Shown in pieces: positions 46,654 to 54,887 of a stretch of 64,000 nt of DNA. Numbering within the stretch: the stretch's first letter is position 1; each line of letters opens with the position of its first letter. The notes under the pieces are model-generated. The model did not search any database, had not been told where the DNA came from, and saw only the letters and a list, made by a program, of their open reading frames with translations. The position numbers and the translations under genes are program-made. This stretch comes from Streptomyces sp. L2 (GTDB lineage: Bacteria > Actinomycetota > Actinomycetes > Streptomycetales > Streptomycetaceae). The stretch is taken from assembly GCF_004124325.1 (NCBI RefSeq), contig NZ_QBDT01000001.1, positions 744,001-808,000 of the forward strand. Reading direction: 5' to 3'.

Positions 46654-47814
46654 TCAGTCGCGGTCCGCCACGGGGTCGTCGTCGAGGAGGGCGGGTGTCT
46701 CCCAGTCCCGGGCCACCGCGCGCGTGTCGGCGCCCGGCAGAGCGGGGCCGGAGCGGACGGCGGTGGGGGTGGCGGAGAAGCGGGGGGCCGGGGCGGGCTG
46801 GGTGAGGCCGCCGTGCTCGGTGAAGGTGCCGCGGGCGGCCAGGTGCGGGTGGTGCGGGGCCTCGCGCAGGGACAGCACGGGGGCCACGCACGCGTCGGAG
46901 TCCGCGAAGACGGCCGTCCACTCGTCCCGGGTGCGGGACTTGAAGCGGGCGGCGACGCGCTCGCGCAGCTCACTCCAGCGGGTGACGTCCGTGCGGGCGG
47001 CGGCCAGGTCGTCCAGGCCGAGGAGGCGCAGGAACTCCGCGTAGAAGCGCTCCTCCAGGGCGCCGACCGCCATGTGTCCCCCGTCGGCGGTCTCGTAGGT
47101 GCCGTAGTACGGGCAGCCGCCGTCCAGGAGGTTGGCGCCGCGCCGGTCCTGCCAGCCGCCGGCGGCCAGCATGCCGTGGATCATCGAGGCGAGGTGGGCG
47201 GAGCCGTCGACGATGGCCGCGTCGACCACCTGGCCGGCGCCGGTGGCGCGCGCGTGGTGCAGGGCCGCGAGGACGCCGACGACCAGGTAGAGCGAGCCGC
47301 CCGCGTAGTCGCCGACGAGGTTGGCGGGGATCGCCGGGGGTTCGCCTGCCCGGCCGATCAGGCCGAGGGTGCCGGTGACGGCGATGTACGCCACGTCGTG
47401 GCCGGCGCGCTGGGCGAGGGGGCCGTCCTGGCCCCAGCCGGTCATCCGGCCGTAGACCAGCCGGGGGTTGCGGGCGTGGCAGGTCTCGGGGCCGACGCCG
47501 AGGCGCTCGGCGACGCCGGGGCGGTAGCCCTCGATCAGGATGTCGGCGCGCTCGGCGAGGTCCAGGACGCGCGCGGGGCCGTCCGGTGCCTTCAGGTCGA
47601 CGACGACCGAGCGCTTGTTGCGGTTGGTGATGTCGTAGGCCGGGTCGATCCCGAGGCCGGGGCCGCCCGGACGGTCGACGCGGACCACGTCGGCGCCCAG
47701 GTCGGCGAGGAGCATCGCGGCGAACGGGCCGGGCCCGATGCCGGCCAGCTCGATCACGCGCACGCCGGCGAGCGGGCCGTGTCCCGGCGCTCCTGCCGTC
47801 CCTGCGGTCGTCAT
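46654..47814 (-). CDS. family III CoA-transferase (CaiB/BaiF), alpha-methylacyl-CoA racemase-like
   Basis: A 386-aa CoA-transferase or racemase. The N-terminal [20 protein letters not shown], with [16 protein letters not shown], is typical of alpha-methylacyl-CoA racemases (Amacr), which epimerise 2-methyl branched acyl-CoAs before beta-oxidation. Its neighbours thiolase and multifunctional enzyme fit that job, so it may open branched chains to the cycle. I chose the ATG at 47814; the open frame extends upstream to 47934 through the operator region and is not likely coding. Confidence 0.86.
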   Translation of the reverse strand: MTTAGTAGAPGHGPLAGVRVIELAGIGPGPFAAMLLADLGADVVRVDRPGGPGLGIDPAYDITNRNKRSVVVDLKAPDGPARVLDLAERADILIEGYRPGVAERLGVGPETCHARNPRLVYGRMTGWGQDGPLAQRAGHDVAYIAVTGTLGLIGRAGEPPAIPANLVGDYAGGSLYLVVGVLAALHHARATGAGQVVDAAIVDGSAHLASMIHGMLAAGGWQDRRGANLLDGGCPYYGTYETADGGHMAVGALEERFYAEFLRLLGLDDLAAARTDVTRWSELRERVAARFKSRTRDEWTAVFADSDACVAPVLSLREAPHHPHLAARGTFTEHGGLTQPAPAPRFSATPTAVRSGPALPGADTRAVARDWETPALLDDDPVADRD

Positions 47815-47867
47815 GCCGTCCTGCCCGTCATGCCGTCCTGCCCCCAGCCCTTGTGACACAACTGATG

Positions 47868-47884
47868 TAACACCAGTGATGTTA
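47868..47884. promoter_or_regulatory. 17-bp imperfect palindrome upstream of the beta-oxidation operon
   Basis: TAACACCAGTGATGTTA: seven of eight arm positions are complementary around a central G. It is 54 bp upstream of the CoA-transferase ATG and in the divergent promoter region with the gene at 48055. It is a candidate operator of a TetR- or FadR-like regulator; no regulator is encoded next to it. Confidence 0.45.
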
Positions 47885-47918
47885 AGAACACGTTCCACCG
47901 GACACAAGACCTGAACGA

Positions 47919-47931
47919 GCAAGCGCTTAGC
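47919..47931. promoter_or_regulatory. AAGCGCTT palindrome in the divergent promoter region
   Basis: GC-AAGCGCTT-AGC, with a perfect 8-bp core at 47921-47928. Boxes of this kind are bound by TetR-family repressors of lipid metabolism in actinobacteria, from general knowledge. It is 37 bp from the 17-bp palindrome. Confidence 0.4.
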
Positions 47932-48054
47932 CAAGTGCCCGACGCGCCGCGGTTCACCCGGGTGAGTGAGGCCCCGGGCCGGTCGTCCGGCCCGGCACTC
48001 CTCACGCTAGCCTCAGCGACCGACAGCGGCGCGGCTGCGGAACCGAGGGGTGTC

Positions 48055-49233
48055 ATGAATAGGCCAAACAGGACGGACCGTCCCTACGACGTCGTGCTCT
48101 TCGGGGCCACGGGCTTCGTCGGCGCGCTCACGGCGGAGTACCTCGCCGCGCACGCGCCGCGCGAGCTGCGCTGGGCGATCGCCGGCCGCGACGAGCTCAA
48201 ACTGGAGCGGCTGCGCGAACGGCTGCCCGGCGGCCGGCACGTCCCGGTGCTGCGGGCCGACGTGAGCGACCCGGCCGGCCTGCGCGCCCTCGCCGAGCAG
48301 GCGCGCGTGGTGGCCACGACCGTCGGCCCGTACCTGACCCACGGCGAGGAGCTGGTCGCCGCCTGCGCGGACACGGGCACCGACTACCTCGACCTCACCG
48401 GTGAGCCCGAGTTCGTGGACCTGATGTACGTCCGGCACGACGCACGCGCGCGGGAGACCGGCGCCCGGCTGCTGCACGCCTGCGGCTTCGACTCCGTCCC
48501 GCACGACCTGGGCGCCTACTTCACCGTTCAGCAGCTGCCCGAGGACGTACCACTGACGGTGGACGGCTTCGTGACCGCGGACGCGGCCTTCTCCGGCGGC
48601 ACGCTGGCCTCGGCGCTCAACCAGTTCGCGCGCGGCCGGCACATGCTGGCCGCCGCGCGGGACCGCGGCCGGCACGAACCCCGGCTGGTGGGACGCCGGG
48701 TGGCGGCGCCCACGGGCGCGCCGCGCTTCGCGAAGGAGATCGGCGCGTGGGCGCTGCCGCTGCCGACCATCGACCCCCAGATCGTGCGCCGCTCGGCCAA
48801 GGCCCTGGACCGCTACGGCCCCGACTTCCGCTACCGGCACTACGCGGCGGTCCGGCACCTGCCGGTCGCCGTCGGCGGGATCGCCGCCGTCGGCGCGGTG
48901 GCCACGGCGGCCCAGCTGCCGCCGGCCCGTCGCTGGCTGTCCGACCGGCTCAAGCCGGGTGACGGGCCGAGCGCCGAGAAGCGGGCGGAGAGCTGGTTCT
49001 CGGTGCGCTTCGTCGGCGAGGGCGGCGGGCGGCGCGTGTTCACCGAGGTCGCCGGCGGCGACCCGGGCTATGACGAGACCGCGAAGATGTTCGCCGAGGC
49101 CGCCCTGTCCCTGGCGTTCGACGACCTGCCGCCCACGGCCGGCCAGGTGACCACGGCCCAGGCTATGGGCGACGCGCTGATCGAACGGCTCCGCGCGGCG
49201 GGCATCACGTTCCGGGTGGCGGCGAAGCGGTAG
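48055..49233 (+). CDS. saccharopine-dehydrogenase-like NADP-binding oxidoreductase (trans-acting enoyl reductase type)
   Basis: A 392-aa Rossmann-fold protein. The dinucleotide motif is VLFGATGFVGALTAEYLA near the N-terminus, followed by the GRD and GPYLTHGEELVAACADTG segments found in actinobacterial trans-acting enoyl reductases and saccharopine dehydrogenase relatives. One possible hydrophobic helix lies near residues 265-285. The substrate is unknown; lipids are likely in view of the family and the divergent beta-oxidation operon. I chose the ATG at 48055 because GAGGGG is about 5 bp upstream. Confidence 0.85.
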   Translation: MNRPNRTDRPYDVVLFGATGFVGALTAEYLAAHAPRELRWAIAGRDELKLERLRERLPGGRHVPVLRADVSDPAGLRALAEQARVVATTVGPYLTHGEELVAACADTGTDYLDLTGEPEFVDLMYVRHDARARETGARLLHACGFDSVPHDLGAYFTVQQLPEDVPLTVDGFVTADAAFSGGTLASALNQFARGRHMLAAARDRGRHEPRLVGRRVAAPTGAPRFAKEIGAWALPLPTIDPQIVRRSAKALDRYGPDFRYRHYAAVRHLPVAVGGIAAVGAVATAAQLPPARRWLSDRLKPGDGPSAEKRAESWFSVRFVGEGGGRRVFTEVAGGDPGYDETAKMFAEAALSLAFDDLPPTAGQVTTAQAMGDALIERLRAAGITFRVAAKR

Positions 49234-49450
49234 CCGCCGACCGGGCCGGAAGCCGACGGCGGGGCGGGAGCCGACGGGGCTCGCCGTCCGCACCCCGTCG
49301 ACGCGCCCACGAGAGGACGGCCTGCTCGGCCGCCGCCCCGCCGCGGGACCTGGACGCAGGGGGGCGGACGACGGCTCCGCCCCGCCTGCCGTATCCGGCG
49401 CTTGCCGGCGGGCGGGTGGATCACGGGTTCGAGGCCCGGCGCGCCGCCGC

Positions 49451-49496
49451 CCCGGGTGCGGTCACGCCGACGTCCCGGGTGCCGTCACGCGGACGT
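49451..49496. repeat. tandem 23-bp repeat overlapping the endonuclease V stop
   Basis: Units 49451-49473 and 49474-49496 differ at two bases. The endonuclease V stop codon lies in the second unit and its equivalent is repeated in the first. The remaining part of the 251-bp gap (49234-49450) shows nothing I recognise. Confidence 0.6.
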
Positions 49497-50219
49497 CCCG
49501 GACCGTGCCGCCGCCGTCCCCCCGGGCCCCTGACCGACCGCCTCGCGCAGAGCCCGGCGGCAGAGGGTGTCCGCTCTGCGGGTCGTCTCCGGGAGGCGGT
49601 ACGCCGGGGTCAGGGCGAGGACGTGGGCCACGGCGTTGTCCAGGCCGACCCGGTGGCCGACCGAGACGAAGACGGGCTTGACGCCGTCCCGGGTGCGCAG
49701 GGCGCAACCGACCTCCTCGGTGCCCGCGAGGAGCGGCGCGGTGCTGCCCCGGCGCGGGCCGGGATCGTCGTAGGTGAAGGTGAACGGGTTCTTGGCGACG
49801 CCGATGGTGGGCAGGCCGGTGAGCACGCCGAGGTGGCTGGCGAGGCCGAAGCGGCGCGGGTGGGCCAGGCCGTAGCCGTCGCACACCACGAGGCCGGGCG
49901 GGCACGGCAGGGCGTCCAGGGCCGCGCGCACGGTCGGGACCTCACGGAAGGCGAGCAGCCCGGGCACGTACGGGAAGGAGACCCGGCCGACGGCCGTGGT
50001 CTCGGCCACGACCGCCAGGGTGGCCGCGTCCAGCACGACGGCCGCCGCTGCGACGAGGTCGCGCTCGTCGTCGTAGGCGACGTCGACCCCCGTGACGTGG
50101 CCGCTGCCGGGCGGCGGGCCGGTCTCGTCGAGCACCACGCGGAGCCGCAGCACGTCCTGGACGGCGCGCGCCTCTTCCTCGGTCGCGGGCCCGCCCGCGC
50201 CTTCGCCTACGGTCGTCAT
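49485..50219 (-). CDS. nfi: endonuclease V (deoxyinosine-specific)
   Basis: DNA/RNA repair nuclease that cuts near deoxyinosine, 244 aa. The first catalytic Asp is in TGVDVAYDDERDLVAAAAVV, and the family motif VCDGYGLAHPRRFGLASHLG, with the second metal-binding Asp, follows. GVAKNPF and GHRVGLDNAVAHV are also typical. The ATG at 50219 starts the frame; the N-terminal 20 residues are Gly/Glu-rich. It is divergent from the YciI gene, separated by 61 bp. Confidence 0.93.
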   Translation of the reverse strand: MTTVGEGAGGPATEEEARAVQDVLRLRVVLDETGPPPGSGHVTGVDVAYDDERDLVAAAAVVLDAATLAVVAETTAVGRVSFPYVPGLLAFREVPTVRAALDALPCPPGLVVCDGYGLAHPRRFGLASHLGVLTGLPTIGVAKNPFTFTYDDPGPRRGSTAPLLAGTEEVGCALRTRDGVKPVFVSVGHRVGLDNAVAHVLALTPAYRLPETTRRADTLCRRALREAVGQGPGGTAAARSGTSA

Positions 50220-50280
50220 CGTGACCCGACTGTACGGGGCGGGTGACGGTCCGTGGAACCTCGGGGGTAGGCTCGCGATC

Positions 50281-50577
50281 ATGTTCGTACTGGAGCTGAC
50301 CTACACCGCCCCGCTCGACGCCGTGGACGCCGCGCTGCCGGCCCATGTGACCTGGCTGGAGCAGCAGTACGAGAAGGGTTCCTTCCTGGCGTCGGGGCGC
50401 AAGAACCCCCGCGACGGCGGGGTGATCCTGGCCGTCGCGGAGGACCGCGCGCGGATGGAGGAACTGGTGGCGTCCGACCCGTTCGTCGCCGCCGGGGTGT
50501 GCGAGTACCGGGTCACGGAGTTCGTCGCGACGAAGACCGTGCCGGAACTCGCCGGTCACCGGCAGACCCTGGGCTGA
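50281..50577 (+). CDS. YciI-like protein
   Basis: A 98-aa protein of the YciI/YCII dimeric alpha-beta barrel family, related to chlorophenol dechlorinases. The His in PAHVTWLEQQYEKGSFLASG and the following SDPFVAAGVCEYRVTEF match the conserved His and Asp region. Members are small cytosolic proteins; the substrate is not known. The ATG at 50281 is clear. It converges on the Rho_N-type gene with a 9-bp gap. Confidence 0.88.
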   Translation: MFVLELTYTAPLDAVDAALPAHVTWLEQQYEKGSFLASGRKNPRDGGVILAVAEDRARMEELVASDPFVAAGVCEYRVTEFVATKTVPELAGHRQTLG

Positions 50578-50586
50578 GCCCGCGGG

Positions 50587-50925
50587 TCAGCCCTTCTTGG
50601 CGTTCAGCGCGTTGCGCAGCTGGTCCTTGTTCATGTTCGAACGGCCCTCGATGCCGCGCTGCTTGGCCTCGTTGTAGAGCTGGTCGCGGGTCGGCCCCTG
50701 GGAGCCGGTCCGGTTGCCCGACCGCTGCCCGCCGCGCTTGCTCGACGACATGTCCTGGGTGGAGCTGCGGCTGGCCGTCTTGGACTCGCCGGAGCGGGCC
50801 CGCTCCTTGTTCACGGTCCGTGCCGCGATCTCCTTGGCGCGTCCCGCGCTCTCCCCGCGGTCCTGCGCGCTCTCCTTGATGTGCTCGTACTGACGTTCCC
50901 GCTTGGGGCTGGAACCGGCCGGCAT
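50587..50925 (-). CDS. Rho-termination-factor N-terminal-like small protein (often called plasmid stabilization protein)
   Basis: A 112-aa hydrophilic, charged protein. The N-terminal 75 residues are low-complexity Lys/Arg/Ser/Gln with repeated SSxK patterns. The C-terminal TRDQLYNEAKQRGIEGRSNM followed by NKDQLRNAL is a SAP/Rho_N-type helix pair that binds nucleic acid. The name plasmid stabilization protein attached to such genes is not informative. I chose the ATG at 50925 because AAGGAG lies 5 bp upstream. The role is probably DNA or RNA binding. Confidence 0.8.
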   Translation of the reverse strand: MPAGSSPKRERQYEHIKESAQDRGESAGRAKEIAARTVNKERARSGESKTASRSSTQDMSSSKRGGQRSGNRTGSQGPTRDQLYNEAKQRGIEGRSNMNKDQLRNALNAKKG

Positions 50926-51059
50926 GATCACTCCTTTCCTCTCCGCCGCGGAGGATCGCGTGACACGAGATCACGTGGGACGGGATCGCGTGAAACAGAA
51001 CAAAGTAGGACGGGATCACCCGCGGCGGGAGACGAGTACCCGGCTCGCCGGTCCTTACG

Positions 51060-52205
51060 TCAGCGTTCCAGCCGGGCTACCCGGCCCTGTTCCCCGGCCG
51101 CCCAGCAGCTCAGGTCCGGCGTGCAGTCCACGGTGTCGTACGAGCCGGTGTCGATCGTCCGCCAGGTGCGGCCGCCGTCGGTGGTGAGGTCGGTGCCGGT
51201 GGGGCCGACGGCGAGCGCGGCGCTGCGGCTGTGCGGCAGCCAGGCCACGCCGGAGCGGTACGCCGGCACGGGCGCGGCGGCCGGCCGCCAGGTGCGGCCG
51301 CCGTCACGCGTGACGGCGGCGGCTTGCGGGGAGGCCTGCCCGGCGCGGTAGTCGCCGCCGACGGCCAGACCGTGCGTGCGGTCGCGGAAGGCGAGCGCGA
51401 ACACCCCGCGCGCGGGGTCGCCGGCCGGGATCGGCGTGTCGGCGGCCGTCCAGGTCAGGCCTCGGTCGGCGGAGTGCAGCACGCGCGCGTGGGCGCCGCC
51501 GCCGGTGGCGAGCCAGGCGTCCCTCGGCCCGGAGATGACCAGGCACTGCCCGCTCGCGGCGAAGCCCGCCTCGCCCGCCAGGGCGGCCGGCATCCCGGCG
51601 GCGGGCAGGACGTGCCAGGAGCGGCCGCCGTCGCCGGTGGACAGGATCCGGAACCTGCCGTCGACCGGGTCGCTCATCGCGAGGCCGTGGCGGTGGTCGA
51701 AGAAGGCCATGCAGTCGTAGAACGCCTTGGGGTCGGTGTTGCGGAAGGACTCCGTCCAGGTCGCTCCGCCGTCGTCGGTGCGGTACATCCGGGAGGCCTC
51801 GCCCTCGCCGATGGCCAGCACGACCGCGCGCCGCGCGTCGAACGCCTCGACGTCCCGGAACTCCAGGCCGGCGGCGCCCTGCGGAGAGACGTTCCGCCAG
51901 CTCGCTCCGCCGTCCGTGGTGCGCAGCACGGTGCCGCCGGTGCCGGCCAGCCAGGCGGTGCGCCGGCTGACGGCGGACAGTCCGCGGAACCGCGCCTGCG
52001 GGGCACCGCTGTCCTTCGGCGCCCAGTGCGCGCCCGGTGCGCCGTGGCCGCCGTCGTGCCCGGCGCCGAGGCCGGAGCCGTGGCCCAGCGGCCGCGCCTC
52101 TGCGGCCGGCACCGTCAGCACGGCCAGGGCCGCCCCGCAGGCCACCCCGGCGGCCATCATCCGGGCCGTACGTCCCTTGCGTCGCGTGTTCCCCAAGCGC
52201 CTCAT
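51060..52205 (-). CDS. secreted Asp-box (BNR/YCF48-type) beta-propeller protein
   Basis: Exported protein, 381 aa. The signal peptide is basic (MRRLGNTRRKGRTAR) then hydrophobic, with a likely cut near AEA-RP. Six Asp-box repeats, S/TxDxGxTW, are visible: TTDGGASW, TDDGGATW, STGDGGRSW, SADRGLTW, TRDGGRTW and TTDGGRTW, so a beta-propeller is predicted. The family includes photosynthesis-assembly YCF48-like and sialidase-like proteins; no catalytic set is evident. Substrate or partner is unknown. The start is the ATG at 52205. Confidence 0.85.
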   Translation of the reverse strand: MRRLGNTRRKGRTARMMAAGVACGAALAVLTVPAAEARPLGHGSGLGAGHDGGHGAPGAHWAPKDSGAPQARFRGLSAVSRRTAWLAGTGGTVLRTTDGGASWRNVSPQGAAGLEFRDVEAFDARRAVVLAIGEGEASRMYRTDDGGATWTESFRNTDPKAFYDCMAFFDHRHGLAMSDPVDGRFRILSTGDGGRSWHVLPAAGMPAALAGEAGFAASGQCLVISGPRDAWLATGGGAHARVLHSADRGLTWTAADTPIPAGDPARGVFALAFRDRTHGLAVGGDYRAGQASPQAAAVTRDGGRTWRPAAAPVPAYRSGVAWLPHSRSAALAVGPTGTDLTTDGGRTWRTIDTGSYDTVDCTPDLSCWAAGEQGRVARLER

Positions 52206-52274
52206 GGCGGGCGAAGCTAGCCCACGGGCACCGCGCCGTCCAGAGGGCCCAACACGCCCGCCGGACGGCACACA

Positions 52275-52338
52275 TGGGCCGGAACGGATCGGCACCTGGG
52301 CCGGAACGGATCGGCGCGCACGGGCCGGCGCCGATCGG
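52275..52338. repeat. 22-bp tandem repeat upstream of the SsgD-like gene
   Basis: A 19-mer (TGGGCCGGAACGGATCGGC) is exact at 52275-52293 and 52297-52315, period 22 bp. A third, degenerate copy lies at 52321-52338. Together they fill the region between the Asp-box gene and ssgD. Confidence 0.7.
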
Positions 52339-52351
52339 GTGCATGAACGCG

Positions 52352-52365
52352 GTGACCGAGGTCAC
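52352..52365. promoter_or_regulatory. inverted repeat GTGAC-CGAG-GTCAC
   Basis: A perfect 5-bp inverted repeat with a 4-bp spacer, 101 bp upstream of the SsgD-like start. It is a possible regulator site; no factor is indicated. Confidence 0.3.
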
Positions 52366-52465
52366 TCGTCCCGCGTGTGCACGCTCTGGCCGATTCCGAC
52401 GTCTCTTCCAGTGCCAGGCCTCGCACGCCGCCGAGCACGTCCAGCCGTCACAAGGGAGCAAGGCG

Positions 52466-52882
52466 TTGTCCACCGTCATCGAGCAGCCCGTAGAGGCCCG
52501 TCTCGTCGCCGCCGCACCGCGCATGCCGAGCATTCCCGCCACGCTGCGCTACGACCGGCGCGACCCGTTCGCCGTCCGCATGACCTTCCCCGCGCCGGCC
52601 ACCCTGGAGGGGGTCGAGGTCTGCTGGACGTTCTCCCGCGAGCTGCTGACGGCCGGCCTGCACGCCCCGGAGGGGCACGGCGACGTCCGCGTGCGGCCGT
52701 ACGGCTACGACCGCACCGTGCTGGAGTTCCACGCCCCGGAGGGCACCGCGGTGGTGCACGTGCGCAGTGGTGAGATCCGGCGGTTCCTGGAGGCGACCGG
52801 CGCGCTGGTGCCGGTCGGCCTGGAACACCTCCAGCTGGATCTCGACCACGACCTGGCCGAGCTGATGCGGGACGCCTGCTGA
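52466..52882 (+). CDS. ssgD: SsgA-like sporulation/cell-division protein, SsgD-like
   Basis: SsgA-like proteins (SALPs) occur only in sporulating actinomycetes and control septation and wall synthesis. The 138-aa protein has the family features LRYDRRDPFAVRMTF, VCWTFSRELLTAGLH and GDVRVRPYGYDRTVL, with a hydrophilic N-terminal extension. I assign SsgD from the N-terminal extension and synteny with my memory of SCO6722; the paralogue identity is less sure than the family. The start is TTG at 52466 (GGGAG 7 bp upstream), which is rare and likely limits expression. The ABC-F attenuator region follows. Confidence 0.82.
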   Translation: MSTVIEQPVEARLVAAAPRMPSIPATLRYDRRDPFAVRMTFPAPATLEGVEVCWTFSRELLTAGLHAPEGHGDVRVRPYGYDRTVLEFHAPEGTAVVHVRSGEIRRFLEATGALVPVGLEHLQLDLDHDLAELMRDAC

Positions 52883-52987
52883 GGGACGCCTGCTGACCAG
52901 GGGCGGATGACAGCAACGCGCGCGTGGGTCAGCTCCCGCTCCACGCGCGCGTGGACCGGCTCCCGTCCGCGCACACCGGTAATTCCG

Positions 52988-53017
52988 TTGACACTCCTCC
53001 CGCCGTCTCCGTACGGT
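52988..53017 (+). promoter_or_regulatory. promoter of the ABC-F gene
   Basis: TTGACA (52988-52993) and TACGGT (53012-53017) are separated by 18 bp. The -35 is a perfect match to the HrdB-type consensus and the -10 fits TAnnnT. Transcription would start near 53023-53026, about 20 bp before the ribosome site of the upstream ORF. Confidence 0.7.
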
Positions 53018-53054
53018 GTATGACGGTTCTGTTGCCGCCGATAGGAGAAGGACG

Positions 53055-53066
53055 TTGCTCGTCTGA
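53055..53066 (+). CDS. three-codon upstream ORF (Met-Leu-Val) in the ABC-F leader
   Basis: TTG CTC GTC TGA. AGGAG at 53043-53047 is 7 bp upstream, the best ribosome site between the promoter and the ABC-F start. Very short uORFs are a known hallmark of ribosome-mediated attenuation of antibiotic-resistance ABC-F genes, where an antibiotic-stalled ribosome lets transcription proceed. The start codon is TTG, as in the gene just before it. Confidence 0.6.
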   Translation: MLV

Positions 53067-53194
53067 GGTCTTGAGACACCGCGTCACACCGGTGAGGTGT
53101 GCGTGGCGTACGACCTCGGCGTCCGAGCCGTCCCCCTGGCACAGGCCCTTTTTTCGTGCTCCAGGCTTTCGGTTTCCGCCTCGCGGTGTCTCGA
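53065..53194 (+). promoter_or_regulatory. attenuator-like leader with competing stems and a T6 tract
   Basis: Stem 1: GAGGTC (53065-53070) with GACCTC (53112-53117), enclosing the hairpin CACACC-GGTGA-GGTGTG (53085-53101). Stem 2: GAGACACCGCG (53073-53083) with CGCGGTGTCTC (53182-53192), 11 perfect pairs plus two more outward. The left arm of stem 2 lies inside stem 1, so the two folds exclude each other. A run of six T follows GGCCC at 53149-53154. I could not assign a clean terminator stem right before the T run. A ribosome on the uORF would cover the left arm of stem 1. Confidence 0.55.
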
Positions 53195-53237
53195 CACGCG
53201 CTCGCCCCGACCGCACTCCAGTACCCGCGAGGCCTGT

Positions 53238-54866
53238 ATGTCATCTTCCCTCACCTGTACGTCCCTGTCCTTCGCCTGGCCCGACGGCACCACCGTCCTC
53301 GACGGCCTCGACATCGCGTTCGGTCCCGGCAGGACCGGGCTCGTCGGCGTGAACGGATCAGGAAAATCGACCCTGTTGAAGCTGCTCGCCGGTGAACTCG
53401 TCCCGGCGGACGGCACCGTGAAGGCGACCGGCGAGATCGGTCACCTCCCGCAGAACGTCACGCTCGACACCTCGCTCCGCGTCGACGAGGCCCTCGGCAT
53501 CGCCGGCAAGCGGGCCGCGCTGCACGCCATCGAGGCGGGCGACGCGGCCGAGGAGCACTTCGAGACCGTCGGCGACGACTGGGACGTGGAGGAGCGCGCC
53601 CTGGTCACCCTCGGCGAACTGGGCCTCGGCCACATCGGCCTGGACCGCACGGTCGGCGAGGTGTCCGGCGGCGAGTCGGTCCTGCTGCGCCTGGCCGCGC
53701 TGCTGCTGCGCCGTCCCGACGTCCTGCTGCTCGACGAACCCACCAACAACCTGGACCTGTACGCGCGCCGGCGGCTGTACGCGGCCGTCGCCGCCTGGCC
53801 CGGCGTGCTGATCGTGGTCAGCCACGACCGCGAACTGCTGGACCTGGTCGACCAGATCGCGGAGCTGCGCTCCGGTGAGGTCGCCTGGTACGGCGGGAAC
53901 TTCTCGGCGTACGAGGAGGCACTCGCCGTCGAACAGGACGCCGCCGAACGGATGGTGCGCGTGGCCGAGGCGGACCTGCGCAAGCAGAAACGCGAACTGG
54001 CCGACGCCCAGGTCAAACTGGCCCGCCGCAAACGGTACGGCCAGAAGATGTGGGAGTCCAAACGCGAGCCGAAGATCGTGATGGGCGCCCGCAAACGCGC
54101 CGCGCAGGAGTCCGCCGGCAAGCACCGCATCATGCACGAGGAGCGGCTCGCCGGGGCCAGGGAGCGCCTGGACGAGGCGGTGGAGGCCGTACGGGACGAC
54201 GACGAGATCCGCGTCGACCTCCCGTACACGGCCGTACCGCCCGGCCGTCAGGTGCTCACCCTGGAGAACCTGCGGATGGCCTACGGGGCCCGGGTGGACG
54301 GGATCCTCGATCTGCGGGGCCCGGAGCGGATCGCGCTGATCGGGCGCAACGGCTCCGGGAAGACGACGCTGCTGCGCACCGTCGCCGGGGAGCTGGCGCC
54401 GGACGGCGGGGAGGCGCGGGCGCATGTGCCGCTGCGCTTCCTGCCGCAGCGGCTCGACGTCCTGGACGAGGAGCTGACCGTGGCGGAGAACGTGGCCCGG
54501 TTCGCGCCGGGCGCCACCAACAACCGGGTCCGGGCACGACTCGCCCGCTTCCTGTTCCGGGGCGGCCGGGCCGACCAGAAGGCGGCCACGCTGTCCGGTG
54601 GCGAGCGGTTCAGGGCGGCCCTGGCCGCGCTGCTGCTCGCCGAGCCCGCTCCCCAGCTGCTGCTGCTCGACGAGCCGACGAACAACCTCGACATGGCGAG
54701 CGTGCGGCAGCTGACCTCGGCCCTGGAGTCGTACGAAGGGGCCCTGGTGGTGGCGAGCCACGACCTGCCGTTCCTGGAGTCCCTCGGGATCACCCGGTGG
54801 CTGCTGATGACGGACGGGGAACTGCGGGAGACCTCGGCCGAGGAGGTGGCGGCGGCCGGCCGCTAG
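53238..54866 (+). CDS. ABC-F ATPase, probable antibiotic-resistance type
   Basis: Cytosolic protein of 542 aa with two ATPase domains and no membrane helix. Walker A GVNGSGKSTLL and GRNGSGKTTLL; signatures VSGGESVLLRLAALLL and LSGGERFRAALAALLL; Walker B DVLLLDEPTNNLDL and LLLLDEPTNNLDM. The linker (about residues 230-320) is long and charged (EADLRKQKRELADAQVKLAR), the region that in resistance ABC-Fs reaches the peptidyl-transferase centre. The attenuator leader, of the type that controls drug-inducible members, points to ribosome-targeting antibiotic protection. From memory the location corresponds to SCO6720; drug spectrum cannot be told from sequence. Confidence 0.9.
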   Translation: MSSSLTCTSLSFAWPDGTTVLDGLDIAFGPGRTGLVGVNGSGKSTLLKLLAGELVPADGTVKATGEIGHLPQNVTLDTSLRVDEALGIAGKRAALHAIEAGDAAEEHFETVGDDWDVEERALVTLGELGLGHIGLDRTVGEVSGGESVLLRLAALLLRRPDVLLLDEPTNNLDLYARRRLYAAVAAWPGVLIVVSHDRELLDLVDQIAELRSGEVAWYGGNFSAYEEALAVEQDAAERMVRVAEADLRKQKRELADAQVKLARRKRYGQKMWESKREPKIVMGARKRAAQESAGKHRIMHEERLAGARERLDEAVEAVRDDDEIRVDLPYTAVPPGRQVLTLENLRMAYGARVDGILDLRGPERIALIGRNGSGKTTLLRTVAGELAPDGGEARAHVPLRFLPQRLDVLDEELTVAENVARFAPGATNNRVRARLARFLFRGGRADQKAATLSGGERFRAALAALLLAEPAPQLLLLDEPTNNLDMASVRQLTSALESYEGALVVASHDLPFLESLGITRWLLMTDGELRETSAEEVAAAGR

Positions 54867-54887
54867 GCGGTCTCAAGAGGGCCACAG

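Noticed and set aside
53131..53160. Simple intrinsic terminator ending in the T6 run
   Set aside because: No good stem could be drawn immediately before GGCCC-TTTTTT; only 4-5-bp pairings were found. I listed the leader as attenuator-like instead of claiming a terminator.
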